Shown piece after piece: positions 20,912-31,424 of a stretch of 64,000 bases of DNA. Position numbers and translations under genes: made by a program. Positions within the stretch are counted from its first letter, which is position 1; each line of letters begins with the position of its first letter. The notes under the pieces were generated by a model. The model did not search any database. It had not been told where the DNA came from and saw nothing but the letters and a program-made list of their open reading frames with translations. This DNA comes from Shinisaurus crocodilurus (lineage: Eukaryota; Chordata; Lepidosauria; Squamata; Shinisauridae), in contig CM037876.1 in assembly GCA_021292165.1 (NCBI GenBank), positions 37,097,075 through 37,161,074 on the forward strand. The letters run 5' to 3'.

Positions 20912-23029
20912 TAAATCAGGTGTCAGGCTTAAATAATTTTTTAAAAATTATTATTGTAACTATATCTTTATCAAATGTTTCTTTTGGATGCTTACTACTT
21001 CTTTCATGAAGAATGGTAAATGTAATTTTCAGTTCAGTGAATAGCTGATAATTAAATCTATAAATACTGATACTTTTTAGAAGTCCAATTCATCCATCCT
21101 TCCAGTACTTGGAAGAGGAACAGAAAGGGAAAGAAAAATTATCCAGGTGAATGACTGGATACGAAGGTGGTGCCAATGCCAGAGATATGGATTCTGGGAC
21201 CACGGGCTACACTTCCTGGAAGATGGACTGTTGACAAGGGATGGGTTGCACCTCACAAGGACTGGGAAGAATGTGTTTGGCCACAGCATGAAGAACTTCA
21301 TCAGGAGGGCTTTAAACTGAATCCAATGGGGGGCGGGAGACACATAAACTTGGGGGTAACAATGGACAAAGGCGTATGCACCACAATGGAGAGAACAGCT
21401 CCAACAGGGCCCAATCATAGTCTACCACAAAATGTAGGATGGAAGCCAGACTATAAAGCACATGGTCTTCAATGTCTATAATGCCCAGAGTATGGGCAAC
21501 AAACAGAACAAACTTGCCCTCTTAATACAGGAGGGCAAATATGACTTGATAGGTGTAACTGAAACTTGGTGGGATGACTCCCATAACTGGAATACATCAA
21601 TTGAAGGATATAACTTGTTCAAAAGGAACAGAAAGGGAGCAGGAGTCAAACTATATGTTAAAAAATACATATCTCTGCACAGAAATACAGGAGGATGAGC
21701 TTGGTAGCCCCATCAAGACTATCTGGTTTAAAATAAATGGGGCAAAGAATAAAACGAACATGACGGTCGGAGTCTAGTACCGACCACCCAATCCAGGAGA
21801 AGATGAGGATGAAACTTTTGAAAAGCAAATTGCCAACATGTCAAGGAAGCATGATGTAGTAGTGATGGGGGATTTCAATTTCCCCGATATCTGTTGGGAG
21901 ACGAATTCTGCCAAACATGGCCCCTCCAAGAAATTCCTGACTTGTGTTGCTGATAATTTACTCCTACAGAAAGTGGAGGAAGGAACTAGAGGATCAGTTA
22001 TCCTTTACTTGTTTCTAACCAATAGAGATGACTTAATAAATAAAATGGCAGTTACGGGAACTCTGGGGGAAAGTGACCATGTTATACTTGAGTTCTTGAT
22101 TCTAAAGAAAGCAAAAGCTGAGTGTAGCCAAACACATACTCTGGATTTTAGGAAAGCCAATTTTAACTCAGAACAAGGATAAGTATGGTCCCATGGCAAG
22201 CTACTCTAATGAGAAACGGAGTCCAAGATAGGTGGAGTTTTTAAAAAAGGAAATCTAAAGGCACAATTCCAAACAATTCCACCAAGGAAAAAAGGCAGAG
22301 GGCAACAGCAGAAGCCAATGTGGCTTCACAAAAAGCTTATAGATGACCTGAAAACAAAAAAGGACACATATAGGAAGTGGAAGGAAGGCCAGGCTACAAG
22401 GGAAGAATACAGGCAGGTAGCACAGAACTGCAGGGATGGTGTCAGGAAGGCTAAAGCTGAGAATGAGCTGAGAGGCTAGCGAGGGATGCTAAAGGCAACA
22501 AAAAAGCTTTCTTCAGATACGTGCATAGTAAAAGACAGAGGAAAGAAATGGTGGTTCAACTACGCAATGAGGATGGCAAAAAGGTAACGGGTGACAAAGA
22601 AAAGGCAGAAGTGTTTAATTCCTACTTTGGCTCAGTCTTCTCCCAAAGGATGGTCTATGTTCCCCCTGGCAAAGCTGAAGTACAAGCTGAAGGGGCAGGA
22701 TTGCAGCTTGAGATTGATAGACAAATGGTCAGGGAACACCTGATTACTTTGAATGAGTTCAAATCTCCAGGGTCCGATGAACTGCATCCTAGAGTAATAA
22801 AGGAACTGGCAGAAAAACTCTTAGAACCACTGCCTATTATCTTTGAGAAATCATGGAGGACAGGTGAAGTGCCAGATGACCAAAGGAGGGGTAATGTTGT
22901 TCCTATCTTCAAAAAGGGCAAGAAAAAGGAACCTGGGAACTAATACAGACCCGTCAGTCTGACATCAATCCCTGGGAAAATTCTGGAGCAGATTATAAAG
23001 AAGTCAGTCTGGAAGCACCTTGAAAACAA

Positions 23030-23147
23030 TGAATCATAGAATCTACTATGAATCTTCTATGAATCTACATAGAATGTAGAATCTACTATGAATCTTCTAT
23101 GAATCTACATAGAATCTTCTATGATTCTTCTATGATTCATAGAATCA
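23030..23147 (-). repeat. Expanded CR1 3'-terminal repeat
   Basis: About 115 bases of irregular 'agaatctactatgaatctt' / 'ctatgaatctacatag' units. On the minus strand they extend the octamer-like tail of the nested CR1 at 23,148-23,440, whose own end reads 'attctatgattcatag'-like. Confidence 0.7.
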
Positions 23148-23440
23148 TAGAAAAGTAGAGTTGGAAGGGGCCTACAAGGCCATCGAGTCCAACCCCCTGC
23201 TCAATGCAGGAATCCAGGTCAAAGCATCTCTGACAGATGTCTGTCCAGCTAAACATGCCCAGTTCTTTCAGTCTCTCCTCATAGGGCCTTGTTTCTAGTC
23301 CCTTTATCATCCTTGTTGCCCTCCTCTGAACCCTCTCCAGTTTGTCTATGTCCTTCTTAAAGTGAGGTGCCCAGAACTGGACACAGTACTCAAGATGAGG
23401 CCTAACCAGTGCCGAGTAAAGGGGAATTATCACTTCCCGC
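23148..23440 (-). mobile_element. Nested CR1 LINE, 5'-truncated 3' end
   Basis: The minus strand encodes CR1 reverse transcriptase C-terminal residues ([21 protein letters not shown], shown here only in part, then [15 protein letters not shown]). They are followed by 'gaccttgtaggccccttcc'-type 3' UTR. It closely resembles the CR1 at 62,788-64,000 but is cut 5' at 'cacttcccgcg'. An internal deletion removes the end of the ORF (after KELGMFS-like residues the sequence jumps to the 3' UTR). It interrupts the plus-strand CR1. Confidence 0.85.
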
Positions 23441-24690
23441 GATTACTAGAAACCAACATGGATTTGTCAAGAACAACTCCTGCCAGACTAATCTGATCTC
23501 ATTTTTTGATCAACCTCGCTTGTGGACTGTGGGAATGCTGTGGACATAATATATCTTGAATTCAGCAAAGCTTTCAACAAAGTGCCTCATGGCATCCTGA
23601 TTAGCAAGCTGGCTAAAAGTGGGCTAGATCAGGTGGATCCATAATTGGCTACAGAATCGAACTCAAAGAGTGCTTATGGTTCCTTCTCAAAATGGGGAGA
23701 GGTAACGAGCGGGGTACCGCAGGGCTCAGACCTGGGCCCAGTGCTCTTCAACATTTTTATTAATGACTTGGATGACGAGGTGCAGGGAATGTTTATCAAA
23801 TTTGCAGATGACACAAAATTGGGTGGAATAGCTAATACCCAGGAAGAGAGAAACAAAATTCAAAGTGATCTCGATAGGCTGGAGTGCTGGGCTGAAAACA
23901 ACAGAATGAAATTTAATAGGGATAAATACCAAGTGCTGCACCTAGGAAAAAGAAACCAAATGTACAGTTACAGGATGGGGGATACTTGGCTCAACAGTAC
24001 TACAAGCGAGAAGCATCTTGGAGTTGTTGTAGATCACAAGCTGAATATGAGCAAGCAATGTGATGTGGATGCAAAAAAGGCAAATGCTATTTTGGGCTGC
24101 ATTAATAGAAATATAGCTTCCAAATCGCGTGAAGTACTAGTTCCCCTCTACTCAGCACTGGTTAAGCCTCATCTTGAGTCCTGCATCCAGTTCTGGGCAC
24201 CACACTTTAAGAAGGATGTAGACAAACTGGAAAGGGTTCAGAGGAGGGCAACAGAGATGATCAGGGGACTGGAAACAAAGCCCTATGAGGAGAAACTGAA
24301 AGAAGTGGGCATGTTTAGCCTTCAGAAGAGATGACTGAGGGGAGATATGATAGCACCCTTCAAGTACTTGAAAGGTTGTCAGATGGAGGAGGGCCAGGAT
24401 CTCTTCTTGATCATCCCAGATTGCAGGACAAGGACTCAAGTTACAGGAATAATGGGCTCAAGTTACAGGAAGCCAGATTCCACCTGGACATTAGGAAAAT
24501 TTTCCTGACCATTAGAGCAACCAACTACCTAGGGACGTAGTGCCCTCTCCCAAGCTGGAGGCATTAAAGGTGTAGCTGCATAGCTATCTGTCAGGGAAGC
24601 TTTGACTTGGATTCCTGCATTGGGGTGGGGGTGGGGTTTGGACTCCATGGTCTTATAGGATCCTTCCAACTCTACTATTCTATTATTCAT

Positions 24691-25023
24691 TTCCTTTCTT
24701 AAGTTCTCAGTTGCCTTTGTATTCCACCAAGCAACTGTAATGGGCTTTAGCAATTAAAAAAATGGTTGTAAGACAGTTCCACAACTACTTTTAGAAATGA
24801 CCCATTTAAAGAAATGTTAATATTTTCTTTTTTTAATATTCCTTTTCATTTTGTATAATGTTCTTTTGTTTGTGTACCGTAATATAATTTTTACATGTCC
24901 ATCTACATAAAATTTTAACCCTTCCTTTGGCATTCCTCTTTCATGTCAAATTTAAGTATTTTTAATTTATTTCAGTGGGTGTGTTATGCAACTACTAAAA
25001 CGTTTTCCAATTAATACAGGCCT
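24691..25023. other. No gene seen; AT-rich
   Basis: AT-rich unique DNA between the CR1 end and the 5S-derived sequence. Confidence 0.5.
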
Positions 25024-25152
25024 GTGGCTTACGCTGGCTCAGCTTGTCTGAGTGTGGAAAGCTAAGCAGGGTCAGGCCTGGTTATTACTTGGATGGGAGA
25101 CCCCTCCTTTAGTGTCCTGCATTGAGCAGGGGGTTGGACTCGATAGCCTTGT
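25024..25152 (+). mobile_element. 5S rRNA-derived SINE head joined to a CR1-like tail
   Basis: 25,024-25,102 follows 5S rRNA: 'gtggcttacgctggctcag', 'gtggaaagctaagcagggtc', 'gcctggttattacttgg' and 'atgggagacc', with about 20 bases missing from the middle. The internal control region is mostly present. From about 25,113 the sequence is a CR1 3' end ('gagcagggggttggactcg'). It is not a 5S gene: the 3' third of the RNA and the T-run terminator are missing. It is interrupted at 25,153 and resumes at 26,761. Confidence 0.75.
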
Positions 25153-26760
25153 CATCATCAGGCGATCACTCGTGACCGAGTAAGATTGTCTTCCGGGATA
25201 AAAGGAGGAAATTCTAAAGAAGATTGTGTAGACTCTAGCGATGGGTCCGTAAGTGACTGTGGAGGCCAATTCTAGATCCACACAGCTTCCCACAGTGAGG
25301 ACACAGGTTACCAGATAGAAGATGGTCCTGTAAAGGATTCATTTGACGTGCTTTTCGCTTAGCACGTTTCTCCCTTTCACCTTGCACTCGGGCTTCTTCA
25401 AAGTCCATGGAACCTTTGTGAAAGGCCAACCTCCATTTAGATCGTTCATGGGCCAGAGCTTCCCAGTTTTCGATGTTTATATTGCATTTTTTTAGATTAG
25501 CCTTATGAACATCTTTAAACCTCTTATATTGACCACCGATATTCCGCTTTCCATCCTTGAGTTGGGAGTAAAGTAACTGCTTTGGGAGACGGCAGTCAGG
25601 CATTCGAACAACATGACCGGTCCACTGAAGTTGGCGCTGAAGGATCATTTTTTCAATGCTAGTAGTCTTTGCTTCTTCCAGTACACTGACATTTGTTCGC
25701 CTATCTTCCCAAGTAATTTGCAGGATTTTCCGGAGGCAACGTTGATGAAACCTTTCAAGGAGGTGGAAGTGACGTTTATAGATAGTCCATGTTTCGCAGG
25801 CATACAATAAAGTTGGTAATACAATGGCTTCATAAACCAGTGTTTTGGTCTTCTTACAAATATCCCGATCCTCGAACACTCTATGTTTCATTCGAGAAAA
25901 CGCGGCACTTGCGGAGCTCAGACGATGCTGGATTTCACTGTCGATGTTAGCTGTAACAGAAAGATAGCTGCCAAGATAGAGAAAATGATCGACATTTTCC
26001 AGTATTGTCCCACCAAGCTGGATAGATGGCATCACCAAAGGATTGGCTTGCACTTGCTAATGAAGCACTTTGGTTTTTTTGATGTTAAGTGAGAGACCAA
26101 GTTTTTCGTATGCTTCTGCAAAAGCATTTAGGATAGTTTGGAGATCATCCTCTGAATGTGCGGAGACCACATTATCATCAGCATACTGAAGTTCCACAAC
26201 GGAGGTTGTAATTACCTTACTTTTTGCTTTCAGCCTGCTGAGATTAAAAAGCTTTCCATCTGTTCGATATATAATTCCCACACCGGTGGGAAGTTTCCCC
26301 TTGACAAGATGTAAAACCATGGCGATGAAAATGGCAAATAATGTTGGGGCGATAACACATCCCTGTTTAACACCTGATCCCACTTTAAATGGAGCACCAT
26401 GAGAACCGTTGTTGTCCAAAACCGTTGCCGTCATGTTGTCATGGAGAAGTCGCAAGATATTCACAAATTTATTGGGGCATCCAATTTTCATAAGGATAGT
26501 CCAGAGAGCTGTACGGTCTACAGTATCAAAGGCCTTAGCCAAATCGATAAATGCCATATAAAGGGGTTGATTTTGCTCCCGGCATTTTTCTTGGAGCTGA
26601 CGTGCAGTAAAAATCATGTCTACTGTCCCTCTAGAGGGGCGGAAACCATATTGAGTTTCAGGGAGGATCTCTTCTGAAATAGATAGAAGACGGTTTGCGA
26701 GAATCCTAGCAAATATTTTACCTGCGGTTGCTAAGAGAGAAATGCCCCAATAGTTTCCAC
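25153..26760 (-). pseudogene. RTE-like LINE insertion, reverse transcriptase with one stop
   Basis: The minus strand encodes a reverse transcriptase entering at NYWGISLLATAGKIFARI (26,757), past ETQYGFRPSRGTVD and the catalytic YMAFIDLAKAFDTVDR. GVKQGCVIAPTLF and LQYADDNVV follow, then LLYACETW, WTGHVVRMPDCRLPK and a C-terminal C2H2-like finger CPHCGKLCGSRIGLHSHLR. One in-frame TAG (26,059-26,057) is the only break I found. The copy is 5' truncated, so the endonuclease is absent. An exact 8-bp repeat, 'agccttgt', flanks it (25,145-25,152; 26,761-26,768). The 3' end is a short GATGATG. The architecture resembles RTE-group LINEs, but the clade is not certain. Confidence 0.8.
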
Positions 26761-26800
26761 AGCCTTGTAGGCCTCTTCTAACTCTATGATCCTATGATCT
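26761..26800 (+). mobile_element. Remainder of the CR1-like tail
   Basis: 'agccttgtaggcctcttc' and 'taactctatgatcctatg' continue the tail cut at 25,152, ending in the CR1 octamer-like repeat. Confidence 0.75.
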
Positions 26801-28440
26801 AATAGGTAGCTGGCTAGAGTGGATCCTGAAGGAAGCAAAGTAACCAAAGGAGTTTAAGAAATTAGTAACTAGTAAGTGTTCTTTCAGTTTCCAGAATTCC
26901 TACTGGATAATCCTTGCAGCCACACCTTTATCCTACAGTCAAATTTCCTCATGACTTTAGTACTTCTCAAAGACTTTCCACTGGAGTTAAGTCTGCTAAC
27001 CTGAAATAGAACAGGAAACATAAGATGCCACTTCTTGGGGTTAGTCTTCCCAAGGGAAGACACACATAGGATTGCTTTGCAAAATGCATCACTTTGGCTG
27101 GATTTCATTTCCCCTACTTAAAAAAAGGGGGGGGGTACTGTAATGGTAAACCTTCAGTTTTTATAGTTGTTTATTTTCTATTCCTAATGTGGAAACACGG
27201 GTGCTTAAAAAGCAAAGGAATTACAACTGGATGGAAGAAACGATATGTCCCCCGGTATGGGAAAGAAACCTGTGCGCAGTGAAGTTGAAGCACTTTAAGA
27301 CCCAGAAGCGCCCTTATGGTCTGCAGTTGATGAAGCAGACAGGTTTCCTAGCGGAATGTCAAAAAGGACTGCACCACCGAGAAGTGGAGAGGAGGGGGGA
27401 TATTCTTTTTAATCGATCTAGATAGGATGCTCTATACACTGAATGCTCAGTGTTGAAACAGGATTAAGAAAAAGAAGAGCTTTTTTTTTTTAAAGAAACA
27501 GTTGGAGGGATTCGCTTAGGCCAAGCGTGAGTTCTGAAATCAATTCATCCCTTTTGATGTACTTAGACAAGGACTCTCGGAGTTGGGACATTCGGCTCCC
27601 CCTCACCTTTTGTGAGCCTCACTTTAAATGATCCCCATGTCTAGATTGTTCTGTAAACTGAGGTATGAATGAAATGACGTCACACTCAGGAGAGTGCTCG
27701 AGAGAGGAGGGGAGCCGGATGGAAAACTCCAGGGTGCTTAGCCGCTGACTCCGGCTTGTGTGCCGGAGACGTGTTCTGTGCAAATCACCCGATACGTAAT
27801 GATGGTGGTCATGTGGCTAAATTACAACCCCCCTAAAAAACTGGATTTTTGCAGGGCGACCCTAACCGCGTTTAGTCACCCGAAAATCCCATTAATTTCA
27901 GTAGGATGAGTTTTCCAAATAAGTTTGCTTAGCCTCGCAGCTTTAAATGTTCATCTTTACTTCCACAGAGGAAATGGCTATAAAGAAGCTCTCCTAAGCA
28001 AACTGTAGGTAGGACGATGGCCGACGTCTCTTGTAGCTGCCCCCTTGAACAGTGGCTGGATTTGCAGCAATTAGCAGCAGCTCAGTGGTTTCCTTCCATA
28101 TCGTGAAAATGTGCGCCTGCTGATTTTTGAATAACAAATCGATGCTAAAGGAACATAGCCCTCCCTCCCGGTGCCTCTCCCCCTCCTCTCAAGTGGCCAG
28201 TCTTCGTTGCTCAGAGATGATTTGTTTGTTACTCAACTGACGTAGCTGCTCAGTTATAACCAACCTGTTACACATTAGTATATTACTTTCTTATAGCTAG
28301 CTGGCCGGCTGAATTTGCAATCTGCAAACCAGTTGGACTGGATTACTTGGACTTAAGCCAGTTTACTTAATGCAGCTGAACCAGTATCAGTTTAAATAGT
28401 TTGGAGATGGTGCCTTTCTTTCTGCATTTTAACTCTAACA
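26801..28440. other. Unique region, no gene recognised; perfect CRE at 27,675-27,682
   Basis: No repeat or coding similarity is seen over most of this 1.6 kb. The palindrome 'tgacgtca' (27,675-27,682) lies next to a purine-rich and moderately CpG-rich block (27,680-27,780). A possible enhancer or promoter is compatible but unproven. Short open frames at 27,094-27,425 show no recognised domain. Confidence 0.4.
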
Positions 28441-28510
28441 CATTAACGGCCTGATCCAAAACATGCCTACTTAAAGTAAATCCCACTGATTGACTGGAAA
28501 ATCTAGTAAG
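28441..28510. repeat. Decayed palindromic MITE remnant
   Basis: 'cggcctgatccaaaacatg' after TAA and 'taaatcccactgattgac' recall the GCAATCCTA MITE group. Confidence 0.4.
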
Positions 28511-28604
28511 TAAACTTACAATAAACTGTTTTTGCTATGTTTTTATTGAAAAGGAAATGTTTTGAGCAGGTAGCTTACACAACTAAGTTTTCTGACCCAC
28601 TGAG

Positions 28605-29075
28605 ATATATTATTATTATTATTATTGTTGTTGTTGTTGTTATTATTGTTATTATTATTATTTTCATTTCTATACTGCCCAATAGTCGAAGCTCTCTGGG
28701 AGGTTTATAAAATTTTACAATAAAATACAATTTTACAATAAAATACAATATAAAAATAAAAACATTTTTAAAATAATTTTAAAATTACTAAAATAGCTAA
28801 AACAAGATTATAAAAAGTAGACTGGTTTGTTTAAAAAAAGGTGACACAACCACCACCCCATGTGCTATTTGGAGCTGTTAAATGCCTCAGCATAGAGGGC
28901 AGTCTTAACCTGACGCTGAAAGGATAGTAAAGTTGGTGCCAGATGGGTCTCAGTGGGGAGCCTGTTCCACAGTTGTGGGGCTACCACAGAAAAGACCCTC
29001 CCCCTTGTTGCCACCTTCCAAGCCTCCCTAGGGGGCGGCAGTCGGAGGAAGGACCCAGATGTTGGCCATCACCAC
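28605..29075 (-). mobile_element. L2 LINE, 3' fragment
   Basis: The 3' UTR signature 'tatactgcccaatagtcg' and 'aagctctctgggagg' (minus-strand tail) is preceded by a degenerate C-terminal coding region. That region corresponds to the plus-strand copy at 54,900-55,080: 'ccacctggcgcc' / 'ggtgccagatgggtctcag'. TTA and TTG trinucleotide runs (28,608-28,665) extend the tail. Confidence 0.8.
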
Positions 29076-29159
29076 CAATGTATTGATAGCTTGTTTTTGC
29101 AGTCCCACCAACAGGCAGCAAAACTATGGGGTTTATCTAGCACTATATATGGCTGGTTA

Positions 29160-31197
29160 ACTGTGTTTATTTATTATTTATTTATTTATTATATTTATCA
29201 ATCGCCCATCTGGCCGGTCACCCGGCCACCCTGGGCGATGTACAATTAAAATACAATAAAACACAATAAAACATAATAATTAAAACAATATAAAAAATTC
29301 TCATTAAAAACCTAACCCACCCCATATTCCCGCCTGAACAGCCATGTTTTTAATGCACGGCGGAAGCTCATCACGGAGGGGGCATGGCGAAGGTCACTAG
29401 GGAGGGAGTTCCATAATGTGGGGGCCGCCACAGAGAAGGCCCTCTTCCTAGTCCCCACCAGCCTGGCTGCTCTGGCTGATGGGATAAGGAGAAGGCCGTC
29501 CGTGGCAGTCCTTGTTGAGCGGCCTACTTGATGTTGCTGGAGGCGCTCCTTGAGATAAGCTGGGCCGGAGCCGTGTAGGGTTTTAAAGGTCAAAACCAAC
29601 ACCTTGAATTCGGCTCGGCAAGCAACTGGTAGCCAGTGCAACTCATTAAGCACTGGCGTGATGTGATCACGCCGGCGGCTGCCCTTAATCAGGCGAGCCG
29701 CCGCGTTCTGTACCAGCTGAAGCTTCCGGACCGTCTTCAAGGGTAACCCCACGTAGAGCGCATTACAGTAGTCTAGGCGAGAGGAGACCAAGGCATGAAC
29801 CACTGATGGGAGCAGGTGATTAGGAAGGTAGGGGCGCAGCTGCCGTATCAGATGGAGTAGATACAGCGCTGCCCGGCTCACAGCTGCCACCTGAGCCTCC
29901 ATGGACAGCTGGGAGTCTAGAATGACCCCCAAGCTGCGGACCTGGTCCTTCAGGGGTAGATGTACCCCATTCAGCACCAGGTCAACATCCCCTAACCTTC
30001 CCTTGTCCCCCACCAGAAGTACCTCGGTCTTGTCCGGATTCAGTTTCAGCATGTTCCTTCCCATCCAGCCAGCCACTGACTCCAGGCACTTGGACAGGGT
30101 CTCAACGGCCAACCTCGGTGAGGACTTGAAACAGAGGTAGAGCTGCGTGTCATCCGCATACTGATGACACTGCACCCCAAACCTCCTGATGATAGCTCCC
30201 AGCGGCTTGAGGTAGATGTTGAATAACATCGGGGAGAGGATGGAACCCTGCGGCACTCCACAAGTGAGCAGCCGAGGGTCCGAAGCCTCCTCCCCGAGAA
30301 CTACCCTCTGATACCTTCCAGAGAGGAAGGACCGGAACCACTGCAATACAGTGCCTCCCAAGCCCAACCCCTCCAGACGGTCCAGGAGGATACCGTGGTC
30401 AACGGTATCAAAAGCCGCTGAGAGATCGAGGAGGACTAGAAAGGAGCATTCGCCCCTATCCAAAGCCCTCCTCATATCATCCACCAAGGCGACCAAGGCC
30501 GTCTCCGTCCCATGTCCAGACCTGAAGCCCGACTGGCACGAATCCAAATAATCGGCTTCATCCAAGTGTGCCTTCAACTGAGCACCCACCACCCGCTCGA
30601 TCACCTTGCCCAGAAATGGTAAATTGGAGACTGGGCGAAAGTTGTTTAAATCCTGGGGATCCAAGGAGGGCTTCTTCAGAAGCGGTCTTATTACTGCCTC
30701 CTTGAGGGCTGATGGCATCACTCCCTCCTCGAGGGAGGCATTCACCACTGCCTTGATCCCCTCACCCAGTCTCTCCCTGCAGCTCATGATGAGCCAGGAT
30801 GGGCAAGGGTCAAACAAGCAGGTGGTCGGCCTCACAGATGAAAGCACCTTGTCCACTTCATCAGAAGGAAGAAGCCGAAACCGATCCCACAAAACCGGTC
30901 TGCCATTGACCTCCTCCCGCTCACTCCCTGTGTCCACGACGTACGATATCCCACTCCTAATCCGATCAATTTTATCTGCGAAGTGCTTCGCTAAAGCCTC
31001 ACAGGAGGCTTTTGACTGTTCCAGTGGGTCCGGAGCGACTGGACCGACCAGACTCCGGACCACTTGGAACAGCCTCCTGGGGCAGCACTCGGCAGACGCA
31101 ATGGAGGCAGCATAGAAATTCTTTTTTGCTGCCTTCACCGCCACCCGGTAGGCTGAAGATGCAGCTCTAACCCGTGTTCGATCGTCTTCGGATCGTG
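29160..31197 (-). mobile_element. L2 LINE, 5' truncated, young copy
   Basis: About 2 kb with a 3' UTR ending in 'gataaatataataaataaat'-type repeats (29,160-29,215) and an intact C-terminal two thirds of ORF2. The open frame begins upstream of 31,144 (residues TRSEDDRTRVRAASSAYR are still readable) and is cut near 31,197. Relative to the copies at 19-20.5, 32.6-33.0 and 56.6-57.2 kb it has the fewest lesions. Possible flanks 'tgtgttta' / 'cgtgttca' match only 6 of 8. Confidence 0.9.
29312..31144 (-). CDS. L2 ORF2 fragment: reverse transcriptase, 610 codons, intact
   Basis: This is the LINE polymerase that copies L2 RNA into DNA at a nicked chromosomal site. From the listed start the conserved DLNNFRPVSNLPFLGKVIER block is at about residues 165-184. 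Catalytic block A (LVLLDLSAAFDTVDH) is at 236-250 with aspartates at 240 and 246, GVPQGSILSPMLFN at 296-309, and the active site QYADD at 328-332. The C-terminal L2 signature HITPVLNELHWLPV is at 494-507 and the protein ends REYGVG. The endonuclease domain is missing because the element is 5' truncated, so it cannot move by itself. The first codon is GTG in the middle of the real protein and is not an initiation site; the true frame runs further upstream. No host function is implied. Confidence 0.85.
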   Translation of the reverse strand: MAVKAAKKNFYAASIASAECCPRRLFQVVRSLVGPVAPDPLEQSKASCEALAKHFADKIDRIRSGISYVVDTGSEREEVNGRPVLWDRFRLLPSDEVDKVLSSVRPTTCLFDPCPSWLIMSCRERLGEGIKAVVNASLEEGVMPSALKEAVIRPLLKKPSLDPQDLNNFRPVSNLPFLGKVIERVVGAQLKAHLDEADYLDSCQSGFRSGHGTETALVALVDDMRRALDRGECSFLVLLDLSAAFDTVDHGILLDRLEGLGLGGTVLQWFRSFLSGRYQRVVLGEEASDPRLLTCGVPQGSILSPMLFNIYLKPLGAIIRRFGVQCHQYADDTQLYLCFKSSPRLAVETLSKCLESVAGWMGRNMLKLNPDKTEVLLVGDKGRLGDVDLVLNGVHLPLKDQVRSLGVILDSQLSMEAQVAAVSRAALYLLHLIRQLRPYLPNHLLPSVVHALVSSRLDYCNALYVGLPLKTVRKLQLVQNAAARLIKGSRRRDHITPVLNELHWLPVACRAEFKVLVLTFKTLHGSGPAYLKERLQQHQVGRSTRTATDGLLLIPSARAARLVGTRKRAFSVAAPTLWNSLPSDLRHAPSVMSFRRALKTWLFRREYGVG

Positions 31198-31239
31198 TTC
31201 AGCGTGATGACCATCAAGGTAGGTGTCCAGAGCAATGAT

Positions 31240-31375
31240 CTGCAGGCACATGATGCAGCAACCTTGCTGAACCTAAGCCAGTCTTGGTCTGGTCAGTGCC
31301 TGTATGGAAGACCAGCTAGAAATCCTATATATGCTGCCTTAAGAAGAAAAGAAAGGATATAAATATAAGTTTACA
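31240..31375 (+). mobile_element. Possible diverged 5S-derived SINE
   Basis: 'tgaacctaagccagtc', 'ggtctggtcagtgcctg' and 'atggaagacc' follow the 5S order seen at 25,060-25,102 with many substitutions. The tail 'aaggatataaatataag' resembles the S1/L2 tail rather than CR1. Moderate support only. Confidence 0.5.
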
Positions 31376-31424
31376 GGATTAGGTTTTAGGCTACAATTGC
31401 TAGTGTGGGATAATTGCTATGGAG

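Larger units (their letters stand above)
21085..24690 (+). mobile_element. CR1 LINE, nearly complete but inactivated
   Basis: The 5' portion (about 21,146-21,320) encodes the end of ORF1, with TRDGLHLTRTGKNVFG; the D-x-x-H is reminiscent of the SGNH/esterase domain known in CR1 ORF1. ORF2 follows. Its endonuclease has ITxTWWDD-like (VTETWWDD), VVMGDFNFPDICWE and ESDHVILEF. The reverse transcriptase has NVVPIFKKGKKKEPGN, SGVPQGSDLGPVLFNIF and KFADDTKLGG. The C-terminal segment CINRNIASKSREV ... [18 protein letters not shown] follows. Frameshifts, stops (for example at about 21,698 and 22,943) and a nested opposite CR1 at 23,030-23,440 inactivate it. The 3' end finishes in 'ttccaactctactattct'. 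Confidence 0.9.

Noticed and set aside
23030..23150. CRISPR-like array
   Set aside because: Units are short, irregular and derived from the CR1 terminal repeat; the organism is a vertebrate.
25024..25102. A 5S rRNA gene
   Set aside because: The sequence lacks about 20 internal bases, the 3' third and the terminator, and is joined to a LINE tail.
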